From NCBI GenBank assembly GCA_030595125.1, contig JAUVDV010000029.1, positions 1-58,635 of the forward strand: DNA of 58,635 nucleotides, in the 5' to 3' direction. This DNA is from Deltaproteobacteria bacterium (GTDB lineage Bacteria; Myxococcota_A; Polyangia; JAAYKL01). The position numbers were made by a program, and so were the translations under genes. Shown here piece after piece: positions 16,490 to 25,432 of the stretch. How positions within the stretch are numbered: position 1 is the first letter of the stretch; each line of letters starts with the position of its first letter. The notes under the pieces are model-generated. The model had not been told where the DNA came from, did not search any database, and saw only the letters and a list, made by a program, of their open reading frames with translations.

Positions 16490-19400
16490 ATGGAGTGCGA
16501 TGTGAATTATAAAGCAATACAACTATCGGTGATATTGGTTCCATGCTTTCTATTGATCCAATGTTCCAACGACCCAGCCGATCCGGACTTTGATTCCGGA
16601 ACCGGCGACACGGATACTGATACGGATACCGATACTGACACGGACACCGATACCGATACGGACACCGATACGGACACGGACACCGATACCGATACGGACA
16701 CCGATACCGATACTGACACCGATACCGATACCGATACGGACACCGATACCGATACCGGCACGGACACGGGAACGGATACGGGAACGGATACGGGAACGGA
16801 TACGGGAACGGATACCGACACGGACACCGATACCGATGTAGATGCCGGACCGGATGGCGGCGGGGACGCAGGACCGATCGATCTCTGCCCGGGTGATCCT
16901 CTCAAAACAGATCCCGGTGTTTGTGGTTGCGGTGTCCCGGATGTGGACATCGATCTCGACAGCACAATGGACTGCCTGGACACCTGCATCGATCTGGATG
17001 GCGACGGATACGGTTTGCCCGGGGGCGCGGGAGACACCTGCCTCGGCGCGGACTGCGATGATGATCCATCCGCATGCGGCGCGGGTTGCTATCCCGGGAA
17101 CACCGCTCTGGATATTTGCGACACCTACAACCAGGATTGCGATGGCTTTGTTGACGAGGACCCGGACCTCACCTGGTACGAGGATTCCGACGGCGACACT
17201 TTCGGCAATCCTGCTGTTTCCTCAACCGTTTGCGCAGCCCCGGGTGGTTATGTCGCGGACAACACCGACTGCGACGACGACACTTCCGCGTGCGGCGCCG
17301 GTTGTTATCCAGGAAACACCGCTCTGGATATTTGCGACACTTACAACCAGGATTGCGATGCCTTCGTCGACGAGGACTCGGACCTCACCTGGTACGAGGA
17401 TTCCGACGGCGACACTTTCGGCAATCCTGCCGTTTCCTCAACCGTTTGCGCAGCCCCGGGTGGTTATGTCGCGGACAACACCGACTGCGACGACGACACT
17501 TCCGCGTGCGGTGCCGGTTGCTATCCCGGTAACTTGGCTCCGGATATTTGCGACACTTACAACCAGGATTGCGATGCCTTTGTCGACGAGGACCCGGAGT
17601 TTACGTGGTACGCCGACACCGACGGCGACGGCTACGGTGATTTAACGGTCCCGACCGACGCATGCACCGCTCCACTGGGTTATGTCGCGGACAACACCGA
17701 CTGCGACGACGACACTTCCGCGTGCGGCGCCGATTGCTATCCCGGTAACGTGGCTCCGGATATTTGCGACACTTACAACCAGGATTGCGATGCCTTTATT
17801 GACGAGGACCCGGACGTAACCTGGTACGAGGACTCCGACAGTGACACTTTCGGAAATCCCGCTGTAACCATAATTGCTTGCGCAGCTCCGGTCGGATATG
17901 TGGCGGACAACACAGACTGCGACGACGACACTTCCGCGTGTGGCGCTGGTTGCTATCCCGGTAACACCGCTTTGGATATTTGCGACACTTACAACCAGGA
18001 TTGCGATGCCTTTGTCGACGAGGACCCGGAGTTTACCTGGTACGCCGACACCGACGGCGACGGCTACGGTGATTTAACGGTCCCGACCGACGCATGCACC
18101 GCTCCACTGGGTTATGTCGCGGACAACACAGACTGCGACGACGACACTTCCGCGTGCGGCGCCGGTTGCTATCCCGGTAACTTGGCTCCGGATATTTGCA
18201 ACACTTACAACCAGGATTGCGATGCCTTTGTCGACGAGGACCCGGAGTTTACGTGGTACGCCGACACCGACGGCGACGGCTACGGTGATTTAACGGTCCC
18301 GGCCGACGCATGCGCCGCTCCGTTTGGTTACGTCGCGGACAACACCGACTGCGATGACGACACTTCCGCATGCGGCGCTGGCTGCTATCCCGGTAACGTG
18401 GCTCCGGACATCTGCGACACATACAACCAGGATTGCGATGCTTTTGTTGACGAGGACCCGGACATAACCTGGTACGAGGACTCCGACGGTGACGGTTACG
18501 GTAATTTCATGGTCATGACCATCGCGTGTACCGCTCCGGTCGGTTATGTCGCAGACGACACGGACTGCAACGACTCATACGACGGCTGCTGGCAACTCGG
18601 TGTCGAAACCGCAACATGCGATCCCAATTGCACCTCCGCCATCTGTGGCGACACATACCCCAACGCCACCGCCGGAGAGGCTTGCGACGACGGAACCAAC
18701 GATGGTTCCTATGGTACCTGCATGCCCGGCTGCGGCGCTCTGGCCCCATACTGTGGAGACGGAGCCACCGAGCCTGGTGAGGAAGATTGCGACGATTCCG
18801 GCGAGTCCGCAACCTGCGACTCGGATTGCACCTTCGCTGTTTGTCCGGATGGCATCCTCAATACCACCGCCGGGGAGATCTGCGATGAGGGCGGCGACAC
18901 TGCGGCCTGTGACGGAGACTGCACCGGGGTCCTGTGCGGCGACATGTATATCAACGGCGTCGCCGGAGAGGCTTGCGACGACGGAACAAATAACGGTTCC
19001 TATGGCACCTGCATGCCAGGCTGCGGCGCTCTGGCCCCCTATTGCGGAGATGGAATCATCGATCCTCCCGATGAGGAGTGCGACGGAGATCCCGATTGCA
19101 ATACCGATTGCACATGGGACTTCTACTGCTCGTACGTCAGCCCCGGAACCCTCTCGAGTACGACAGATTGCGATCTCACAGTTCTGGGTAACGGTTTCGA
19201 TACGGACATGACGGTCACTCTCATTGGACAACCGCCACTAAACCCGTTGGTCGACATCGCCGTGCTCAACCCCTACTGGCTCATGAGCACGGGTTCCATC
19301 TCGCTGGTGGCGGCTACCCTGGGATTGAACGACGGCACCTACCAGGTCGTGCTCGACAACGTGGCCGATGGCGAGACGGCTCTTTGCGCCGACACGGTCG

Positions 19401-21574
19401 ATCTGGTGAGCACAACCGGAATCACGGTAACCGACGTTGAGCCCGACATCGCGTGGACGGGCTCGGTCATGGACAGCATCATCTCTGACATGATCGTTGA
19501 GGTCACCGGGACCGGGTTCACGGAAGTTCCCATGGTCACATGGATCAACGATAGCAACCCGAGCATTCGCTTCGACGCGCCGTATGTGATCTGGAACAAC
19601 TCCACTTCTCTTACCGCCCTTTGTCCCACGGAGAGCGAGAGCATGCCTCCGGGTATATACAACGTGGAGGTAGTGAACCCGTTGCCCCTGGACGTGGGCG
19701 CCTTCTGGATAGATGGAGTGGTTCTCGGCGAGTTCGAGGTCACGGCTTCGCCGCCTCCCATTATCAATGAAATGGATCCGTTCAGGTCACCGTCGGGTGT
19801 TTCCAACCTGGTGACAATCGAAGGCGCCAACTTCGCGACAGGGGTTGTCGTTCAACTCCTGGACGCTTCCGATCTGTCGTCGGTGCTGTATACTTTCACA
19901 CCCGCTCCTGGGGATGTGGATCCGGGTGGAACCTGGCTCGAGGTCACTATTACCGGCGTAGTTCAGGGTGTCTTCCCGGTCAGGGTTTTAAACCCGGACG
20001 GTCAATCAGATCTGTACTACTTCTGGGGATCGACCTCGTCGGCTGTGGCCCATCTCACGGAATTCGTCGAATATCCGGCAGTGACAATGGCCACACCAAG
20101 ATGGCGTCATGCGTCGGTTCAGGGGTTCGATCCGTACGGAGGAGCATACATTTATACCGGTGGAGGTCTCGACACAGCCGGAACCGTTCTCGATACAGTG
20201 GAGATCATGCCCGTTTCGATTTCCGGCGAGCTTGACACACCCTGGATCTCCCAGAAATGGGACCCCTCAACCGAGACTCATGTCGACAATACCTTCAACA
20301 CCGCGCGCCAGGGACTCTCGATTGTCAGGTACGGCGAATGGGTTTACGCGCTCGGCGGCACCCAATTCAACACCACACTCGATACAACTGTCCATCCGGC
20401 CCTTGACGACATCGAAAGAGCCTCCATGCTTGGCACTGACGAACAGCCGTTCACCACTTCATACGTTGTGGATGATACGGTCGGCAGTATGGCTCTGGGC
20501 ACCTGGTACTACCAGATTTCAGCCATCGGCTCCTGGGGCGAGTCCCTCGCTTCGATTCTCAGGATGGTTCCCAACGGCGAGGGGACAGTCACGATCAACT
20601 GGAACCCGATCGTGGGCGCCACGCACTACAATATCTACAGAAACATCAACCCCGATGGTGATGGAGGCGAGACATTCCTGGTTGACACTATTACAGCGGC
20701 ATCCACCAGTTTCATCGATACCGGGGTAGCCGCAGATCCCACAGAGAAGCCATTGCCCCTGGGGGCTATAGGCGAGTGGGAAACACTCTCCACTACAATG
20801 AACAGCCAGAGAGAGGGACTGGACGCGGTCAAGATTACCGTCCCGGACGGAGTTGGAGGAGGAACACCCTTCATCTACGTGGTCGGCGGTCGCGTGGATT
20901 CCGCCGCATACAATGTCGGGCCACCGGAGTCCGAGGCCTGGACACTGGATACGGTTGAGCGTTCTACCATAGGACTGACCGGGGATCTCTCAGCCTTCAC
21001 TATCCTGACCGAGACTCTCAGCAACGAACGCGCATTCTTCCCGCTTCTTACAAGTCAGGGTCAAAACGCTTTCGTTTCCAGAGAAGAAGTGTTTGACGAC
21101 TCTGAGCTCCTGCGGTTGATCGCCGTCACGGGAGATGATTACTGGGATGATTTCACTACCCCAATTTCTCAGGCAAATAATGGTCAGAACTGGATTGACA
21201 TCTGCACCATCATCGACGCCGCAGGCAATATCAGTCCCTGGGTCACACAAAATCTCTCAGCCACAAAGGCGAACCACGGCGACGACTCTCTGCTCTTCTT
21301 CGATGCGCTCTTCATTTTCAACGGGGTAAAATCTGAGTCTCTGGGAGCCTATCCCAGCGCCCACGGTGGGACCACCCAGCGCCTCCAGTACGACGAAACA
21401 TTCTACTATCCCAACCTCGTTGCCATGGAGGACATTCTGTTCGGCGGCAGTTCGTCAAATGAGACTCCGCAAACCCGCGCATACCTTTCGGTGGTAAGAC
21501 TCAACGGCTACATCTTCGCCATTGGTGGTGTTGACAGCGGCCCGCCCATCGCGGAGATCGACAGAGGGCACTAG
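16490..21574 (+). CDS. Giant modular lipoprotein: Asp-Thr linker, MopE repeats, IPT/TIG, kelch
   Basis: This 1694-residue protein begins with a signal peptide (lipobox LIQC). Residues 40-117 are (DT)n with DTGT variants. Residues about 133-180 form a DPxKTDPGVCGCG-type module. Residues 188-691 are seven exact 72-residue MopE-type putative metal-binding repeats (TDCDDDTSACGAGCYPGN). Residues about 700-880 hold Myxococcus-type Cys-rich repeats (GEACDDGTNDGSYGTC). Three IPT/TIG-like domains span about 885-1185. The rest is kelch-like (GEWVYALGGTQ, GYIFAIGGVDSG) with an inserted fibronectin-III-like module (GATHYNIYRNINPDGDG). It is probably a large surface protein that may bind calcium or copper. 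No SD is visible before the ATG. The gene converges on lysS with a 4-bp overlap. Confidence 0.85.
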   Translation: MECDVNYKAIQLSVILVPCFLLIQCSNDPADPDFDSGTGDTDTDTDTDTDTDTDTDTDTDTDTDTDTDTDTDTDTDTDTDTDTDTDTDTGTDTGTDTGTDTGTDTGTDTDTDTDTDVDAGPDGGGDAGPIDLCPGDPLKTDPGVCGCGVPDVDIDLDSTMDCLDTCIDLDGDGYGLPGGAGDTCLGADCDDDPSACGAGCYPGNTALDICDTYNQDCDGFVDEDPDLTWYEDSDGDTFGNPAVSSTVCAAPGGYVADNTDCDDDTSACGAGCYPGNTALDICDTYNQDCDAFVDEDSDLTWYEDSDGDTFGNPAVSSTVCAAPGGYVADNTDCDDDTSACGAGCYPGNLAPDICDTYNQDCDAFVDEDPEFTWYADTDGDGYGDLTVPTDACTAPLGYVADNTDCDDDTSACGADCYPGNVAPDICDTYNQDCDAFIDEDPDVTWYEDSDSDTFGNPAVTIIACAAPVGYVADNTDCDDDTSACGAGCYPGNTALDICDTYNQDCDAFVDEDPEFTWYADTDGDGYGDLTVPTDACTAPLGYVADNTDCDDDTSACGAGCYPGNLAPDICNTYNQDCDAFVDEDPEFTWYADTDGDGYGDLTVPADACAAPFGYVADNTDCDDDTSACGAGCYPGNVAPDICDTYNQDCDAFVDEDPDITWYEDSDGDGYGNFMVMTIACTAPVGYVADDTDCNDSYDGCWQLGVETATCDPNCTSAICGDTYPNATAGEACDDGTNDGSYGTCMPGCGALAPYCGDGATEPGEEDCDDSGESATCDSDCTFAVCPDGILNTTAGEICDEGGDTAACDGDCTGVLCGDMYINGVAGEACDDGTNNGSYGTCMPGCGALAPYCGDGIIDPPDEECDGDPDCNTDCTWDFYCSYVSPGTLSSTTDCDLTVLGNGFDTDMTVTLIGQPPLNPLVDIAVLNPYWLMSTGSISLVAATLGLNDGTYQVVLDNVADGETALCADTVDLVSTTGITVTDVEPDIAWTGSVMDSIISDMIVEVTGTGFTEVPMVTWINDSNPSIRFDAPYVIWNNSTSLTALCPTESESMPPGIYNVEVVNPLPLDVGAFWIDGVVLGEFEVTASPPPIINEMDPFRSPSGVSNLVTIEGANFATGVVVQLLDASDLSSVLYTFTPAPGDVDPGGTWLEVTITGVVQGVFPVRVLNPDGQSDLYYFWGSTSSAVAHLTEFVEYPAVTMATPRWRHASVQGFDPYGGAYIYTGGGLDTAGTVLDTVEIMPVSISGELDTPWISQKWDPSTETHVDNTFNTARQGLSIVRYGEWVYALGGTQFNTTLDTTVHPALDDIERASMLGTDEQPFTTSYVVDDTVGSMALGTWYYQISAIGSWGESLASILRMVPNGEGTVTINWNPIVGATHYNIYRNINPDGDGGETFLVDTITAASTSFIDTGVAADPTEKPLPLGAIGEWETLSTTMNSQREGLDAVKITVPDGVGGGTPFIYVVGGRVDSAAYNVGPPESEAWTLDTVERSTIGLTGDLSAFTILTETLSNERAFFPLLTSQGQNAFVSREEVFDDSELLRLIAVTGDDYWDDFTTPISQANNGQNWIDICTIIDAAGNISPWVTQNLSATKANHGDDSLLFFDALFIFNGVKSESLGAYPSAHGGTTQRLQYDETFYYPNLVAMEDILFGGSSSNETPQTRAYLSVVRLNGYIFAIGGVDSGPPIAEIDRGH
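16607..16839 (+). repeat. Hexanucleotide array encoding the Asp-Thr linker
   Basis: About 38 hexamers of the form GAYACN (Asp-Thr) run without interruption, with some GGNACG variants encoding Gly-Thr. It is the longest of the linker arrays in the window. Synonymous third positions vary (ACC, ACG, ACT), so the amino-acid pattern is kept more strictly than the nucleotide pattern. Confidence 0.9.
17051..18562 (+). repeat. Seven 216-bp tandem repeats (MopE modules)
   Basis: Units begin at GACTGCGAY and recur at 17051, 17267 and so on to 18347, in constant register of 216 bp. Several neighbouring units are nearly identical over long blocks, which points to recent duplication or gene conversion. 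Confidence 0.9.
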
Positions 21575-23154
21575 AGTCCACGTTCGTCGATGAGCTCGAT
21601 GACCCGTTGCACGCCCACGAGCCTGGCAAAGGTACCAAACCTGGGTCCCCTCTCCTGACCAAGAAGCACCTGGTAGATGGCGGCGAACAGATCCTTCGGC
21701 TCCACGTCTTTCTCTCTGGCGATATCGAACACCAGACTCTGGAGTTCCTTCTCGCTCATCTCGGACGCGCCGACCGCGCCCAGGGCCTCCTTGAGATCCC
21801 CGAACAGGCCTTTCTCCGCATCCGTGGGCTCCCGGTACTTCTTGTTGGGCAGGATCCGGTCGTTGTAGTAGGCGATACCCTTTTCTACGAGAGTGTCGAC
21901 GACGTCCGGATACTTCGCCACCTCAGCGTCGTACCGGGTCATGAACCCGCGCACCAGCTCCGCTTCCGGGTTTCCCAGAGCAGAAACCAGGTTGTTGACC
22001 ATGGTGAAGTTGATGGCAGACCCATACTCGGGCACGGAGGCGCCGGCCCCGTGAATGTGCCACAGGGGAGAATCCAACCGCTTGGCCTCATCCATATCCC
22101 GGTACCGTCGCAGGTTGTCGAGGTACTCATCCACGGTCCTGGGGATCATGTCCAGATGAAGCCTCTTGGCTGCTCTGGGATCTCGAAAGATGAAGTACGC
22201 CAGTGATTCGACCGGAGCGTACCCGAGCCACTCCTCCACCGAAACGCCGTTGCCACGAGACTTGGAGATCTTTTCTCCGTTCTCGTCCAGGAACATCTCG
22301 TAGAAGAAACCACACGGCGGGGCGCCGCCCATGATCTTGACAATCTTGTAAGACAGCTCCGCCGAAGGGATAAGGTCCTTGCCGTACATTTCGTAGTTGA
22401 CGCCGTATGAGAACCAGCGCAGGGCCCAATCCACCTTCCAGCCCACCTTTACTCCGCCGTCGAGGACAGAGGCTGTTCCCTCGTGACCGCAACCCATGAC
22501 CTCTCCGAAGGGCGCGTCACACACGTAGTCAACAGTAAATTCATCCGGGTGGTAGCCGGTGACGCGGGTGGTGTAGAGCCTGTTGCAGCTCTCGCACGCT
22601 GGAAAGAACGGGGACCAACCCTCCCGGTTCTCCTCCTTGAGCGTGGGCAAAATGATCTCCAGGATCTTGTCCACGTTTTGCAAAAGAAGCTTCAGCCCCT
22701 CGTTGAATTCTCCGCTTCTGTAGGCCTGCGAAGCGCTGCGCAGCTCGTAGTCGAACCCGAAGGTATCCAGGAACTCCTTCAGCTTGCCAATCATGTGCCC
22801 CGAGAACGATTCACAACAACCATACGGATCCGGGATGTCCGAAAGGGGCTTGCCCAGGTTCTGCCGAAGCATCTCTGGTTTGGGAAGGTTGTCGGGCACC
22901 TTGCGCAATCCATCCAGATCGTCACTGAAGGCGATGAGCCTGGTCTTCGCGCCGGTGAGTTTCTCGTATGCCCTGCGCACCCAGGTGGTTCGCGCTACCT
23001 CCGCAAAGGTTCCAATGTGCGGCAGCCCGCTGGGACCGAAACCGGTCTGGAACACAGCCTCATTGCTCAACCCGCCCGGCCCCACGAACTTGACTATCCG
23101 CTGGGCCTCCTTGAAGGGCCACGATTTGTAATTGGTTTTTTTGCCGGTGTTCAT
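21571..23154 (-). CDS. lysS: Lysyl-tRNA synthetase, class I
   Basis: The 527-residue enzyme charges tRNA-Lys. It has the class I signatures: GFGPSGLPHIGTFAEV holds the HIGH-like motif (HIGT) and GEKISKSRGN is the KMSKS loop. The zinc-type Cys pairs PACESCNRLY and the later C-x-H segment fit the insertion domain of archaeal-type LysRS-I. This class is common in archaea and occurs in some bacterial groups, including alphaproteobacteria, spirochaetes and some deltaproteobacteria. Length matches the family. It converges with the giant lipoprotein gene, with overlapping stop codons, and lies 45 bp downstream of lptE on the same strand. Confidence 0.95.
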   Translation of the reverse strand: MNTGKKTNYKSWPFKEAQRIVKFVGPGGLSNEAVFQTGFGPSGLPHIGTFAEVARTTWVRRAYEKLTGAKTRLIAFSDDLDGLRKVPDNLPKPEMLRQNLGKPLSDIPDPYGCCESFSGHMIGKLKEFLDTFGFDYELRSASQAYRSGEFNEGLKLLLQNVDKILEIILPTLKEENREGWSPFFPACESCNRLYTTRVTGYHPDEFTVDYVCDAPFGEVMGCGHEGTASVLDGGVKVGWKVDWALRWFSYGVNYEMYGKDLIPSAELSYKIVKIMGGAPPCGFFYEMFLDENGEKISKSRGNGVSVEEWLGYAPVESLAYFIFRDPRAAKRLHLDMIPRTVDEYLDNLRRYRDMDEAKRLDSPLWHIHGAGASVPEYGSAINFTMVNNLVSALGNPEAELVRGFMTRYDAEVAKYPDVVDTLVEKGIAYYNDRILPNKKYREPTDAEKGLFGDLKEALGAVGASEMSEKELQSLVFDIAREKDVEPKDLFAAIYQVLLGQERGPRFGTFARLVGVQRVIELIDERGL

Positions 23155-23199
23155 CGCCCGACTATGGCCGTGGCTGGGAACATGTCAAGTGGGTAAGGA

Positions 23200-23724
23200 T
23201 CATCGCACCTCGAGGACCATCAACACAACGCGCTGTGCCAGATCGCCAACGATCTCCTCCCGCGCCGCTTCGCTCAACGACTCCACTGATGCCACGCTCC
23301 CCTGTGCGACGCTCCTTGCCGTTGCCTCGATTCGGGTGGACTCGATCAACTCGGCGCTGTTCGGCCCGTTGAGCGCAACGCGAAGCACCACGGTCCACAC
23401 AATATCTCGGGGTGTCAGGCGATTCGACTCCACACCCAGCATGCCCGGCGCCCCGGTAACACTTTCTATCGCGAGCTTTAGATCGGCCGCCCTCTCGTTG
23501 CCGCTCACCGTCTCCACTCCGCTGCGAGCAAGGCCGCGCCTCACCGCGGAAGTCAACTGGGCGCTCATACCTGCATACGAGGTCTCGTTTCTCGCGGTCG
23601 GCACCTTCACCGGACCGATGGAATCACTCCTCTCTCCCAGCAACGGCCTGTAACCGCACGAGCAGATTGCAAGCACGAGAACAATCGCAGCGGCAATCCC
23701 AATTGGTGTCTTCATGGTCTTCAT
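23200..23724 (-). CDS. lptE: LPS-assembly lipoprotein LptE
   Basis: The 174-residue lipoprotein (lipobox ICSC) begins its mature part with CGYRPLLGE, the classic start of LptE. This is followed by VPTARNETSYAGMSAQL and a helix that ends TSAVRRGLARSG, then two further strand-helix units, as in the LptE fold. LptE plugs the LptD barrel and delivers LPS to the outer leaflet. The 5'-end could be ATG at 23724 or 23715; both keep the signal peptide. Its presence supports a Gram-negative organism with LPS. Confidence 0.85.
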   Translation of the reverse strand: MKTMKTPIGIAAAIVLVLAICSCGYRPLLGERSDSIGPVKVPTARNETSYAGMSAQLTSAVRRGLARSGVETVSGNERAADLKLAIESVTGAPGMLGVESNRLTPRDIVWTVVLRVALNGPNSAELIESTRIEATARSVAQGSVASVESLSEAAREEIVGDLAQRVVLMVLEVR

Positions 23725-23780
23725 GTCAGGACCAACCTACTCTCTTCACCCCGCCTTCGAAACATGTTCTATTCATAAAC

Positions 23781-24317
23781 ATGCACGAGAAGAACCCGAC
23801 CGTGGCGCGAGCAATGATAGCCATGATCGCCACGATAGTCATTCACGGAGCTTTCGCGATCGTCACCTTCTGGAGTCTTCCCGCCAAGATCCCTGTTCAC
23901 TTCAACGCTAACGGTGTCACGGACAGTTTCTCCGAACCTTCCGTATGCTCCTGGTTCGGACTGTTCTTCGTTTCCGTCGGTCTGGGTCTTCTCATGGGAG
24001 CTGTCGCTCTGTCTGTCTTCAATATCCCCTCGCGCTACCTGAGCATCCCCCGCAAGAAGGAATATCTGGCTCTTGGAGAACACCAGAAGAGACGGCTGAT
24101 GGGAGTGATCTCCACTCACACTCTCATCATGGGAATCGTGAGTATTGCGCTGATGCTCTGCGTTCATATCTCGATGGCCCTGCTCGCCCACGGGAGCATC
24201 GAGAGATTTCCCGCGTGGGTTGTCTTTGCGGCCATGTTTGTCATAATCATCGAATTGGTAGTAATGATCTCTTCGTTTTCAAGAAAACTGGACAATGAAA
24301 TAAGGAGAATGAAATGA
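23781..24317 (+). CDS. DUF1648-family membrane protein
   Basis: ATG at 23781 is preferred; the open frame extends upstream to 23667, but that part is polar and lies over the divergent lptE start. The 178-residue product has four hydrophobic segments. The sequence SLPAKIPVHFNANGVTD between helix 1 and helix 2 is the DUF1648 signature, known from SdpI-like immunity/signalling membrane proteins and many uncharacterised relatives. Function unknown. Its stop codon overlaps the ATG of the cyclophilin lipoprotein gene (ATGA), so the two are co-translated. Confidence 0.75.
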   Translation: MHEKNPTVARAMIAMIATIVIHGAFAIVTFWSLPAKIPVHFNANGVTDSFSEPSVCSWFGLFFVSVGLGLLMGAVALSVFNIPSRYLSIPRKKEYLALGEHQKRRLMGVISTHTLIMGIVSIALMLCVHISMALLAHGSIERFPAWVVFAAMFVIIIELVVMISSFSRKLDNEIRRMK

Positions 24318-25009
24318 AAACCATCACATTGTCGACAATCGTCACCGTCCTCTTGTTGGTGTGCCCCTTCGGCTGCGGCGACGACGACACCGGAACCGAC
24401 TCTGATTCCGATGGCGACTCCGATTCGGATTCGGACACCGACAGCGACACCGATTCCGACACGGACACGGACACGGACTCGGACACGGACTCGGACACCG
24501 ACAGCGACACGGACCCCGAAAGCTTCACCGAACGCGTGGAGTTCACCACCTCCATGGGAAGCTTCGTGATCGGCCTGTACGGCAACGCCGCACCGATAAC
24601 CGTGAACAATTTCCTCGCCTACGTGGATGACGGTTTCTACACCGACCTGATCTTCCATCGGGTTATTCCCAACTTCATGATCCAGGGCGGCGGCTTCGAC
24701 GAGAGCATGGTCCAGGCCCCGACCGATCCACCCATCACGCTGGAGATAGTCGACTGGTTGGTACATACGCCGGGGGTACTTTCCATGGCCCGATTGAGCA
24801 CTCCGGTGGACAGCGCCACCAGCCAGTTCTTCGTCTGCGTGGCCACCTACCCCAGCCTCGACGGCGAATACGCGGCATTCGGAGAAACCGAGAGCGGCTA
24901 CGACGTTGTAGAGGCCATCTCTGCGGTGGCCACCACAAGCACGGGGGGGCACGAGGACGTGCCCGTGACACCTGTTATCATAGAGTCCGTAGAGCGATTG
25001 GGGCTGTAG
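24314..25009 (+). CDS. Cyclophilin-type peptidyl-prolyl isomerase lipoprotein
   Basis: A signal peptide (lipobox PFGC) and a DSDT linker (about residues 27-68) precede a compact cyclophilin domain. Diagnostic segments are TSMGSFVIGLYGNAAPITVN, FHRVIPNFMIQGGG (with the catalytic Arg) and a later SQFFVC in place of the usual SQFFI. The enzyme would speed cis-trans proline isomerisation outside the cytoplasm, probably helping folding of secreted proteins. It is an example of a known enzyme carried on the Asp-rich tether. ATGA overlap with the upstream gene. Confidence 0.9.
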   Translation: MKTITLSTIVTVLLLVCPFGCGDDDTGTDSDSDGDSDSDSDTDSDTDSDTDTDTDSDTDSDTDSDTDPESFTERVEFTTSMGSFVIGLYGNAAPITVNNFLAYVDDGFYTDLIFHRVIPNFMIQGGGFDESMVQAPTDPPITLEIVDWLVHTPGVLSMARLSTPVDSATSQFFVCVATYPSLDGEYAAFGETESGYDVVEAISAVATTSTGGHEDVPVTPVIIESVERLGL

Positions 25010-25019
25010 AGGCTAACGA

Positions 25020-25430
25020 TCAGTCCAGAATTGACAGATCTCCGCAGCACCACTGGCCGTCCGGACAACCCATCTTCCATCCATCGAGCGGAGCGCACCC
25101 CTGCTCGTCGCACCAGAGCCCAACCGAGAAGTACTTCTCGCACTGATCATCTTTTATGCAGCACTTGAGCTTGTCCTGGTCGGCGCAGTCACCGCTCTCA
25201 TCGTCGGGAAAGGTTCCACCGGGACAATCCTCGGAAGGCGCATCCTTGTGAACACATTTACCTTCCATGTTCGCCATGCCAAACAGGACGACGTTGCAGG
25301 TGTCGCCCTCGCCCTCTATTTCACCCTCGACCTCCAACTCGTCGAGGCCGATGATCCGCTCGCATCCCATGGCCGTAAAAACAATGAAACACATTACAAG
25401 AAACCCCATCCCGGCATTATTAATACGCAT
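25020..25430 (-). CDS. Cys-rich lipoprotein, no recognised family
   Basis: The 136-residue product has a signal peptide with lipobox AMGC. A short Glu/Gly stretch (EVEGEIEGEGD) replaces the Asp-Thr linker of other lipoproteins here. The rest contains about eleven Cys, including CC and C-x4-C spacing (GCPDGQWCCGD near the end), so a disulfide-stabilised domain is likely. GGAGG lies 8 nt before the ATG. The gene starts 2 bp after the stop of the TPR/PEGA protein and belongs to its operon. Confidence 0.65.
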   Translation of the reverse strand: MRINNAGMGFLVMCFIVFTAMGCERIIGLDELEVEGEIEGEGDTCNVVLFGMANMEGKCVHKDAPSEDCPGGTFPDDESGDCADQDKLKCCIKDDQCEKYFSVGLWCDEQGCAPLDGWKMGCPDGQWCCGDLSILD

Positions 25431-25432
25431 GA

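Noticed and set aside
16607-16839. CRISPR or minisatellite array
   Set aside because: The units are 6 bp, in frame, and translate to Asp-Thr in a lipoprotein. There are no spacers.
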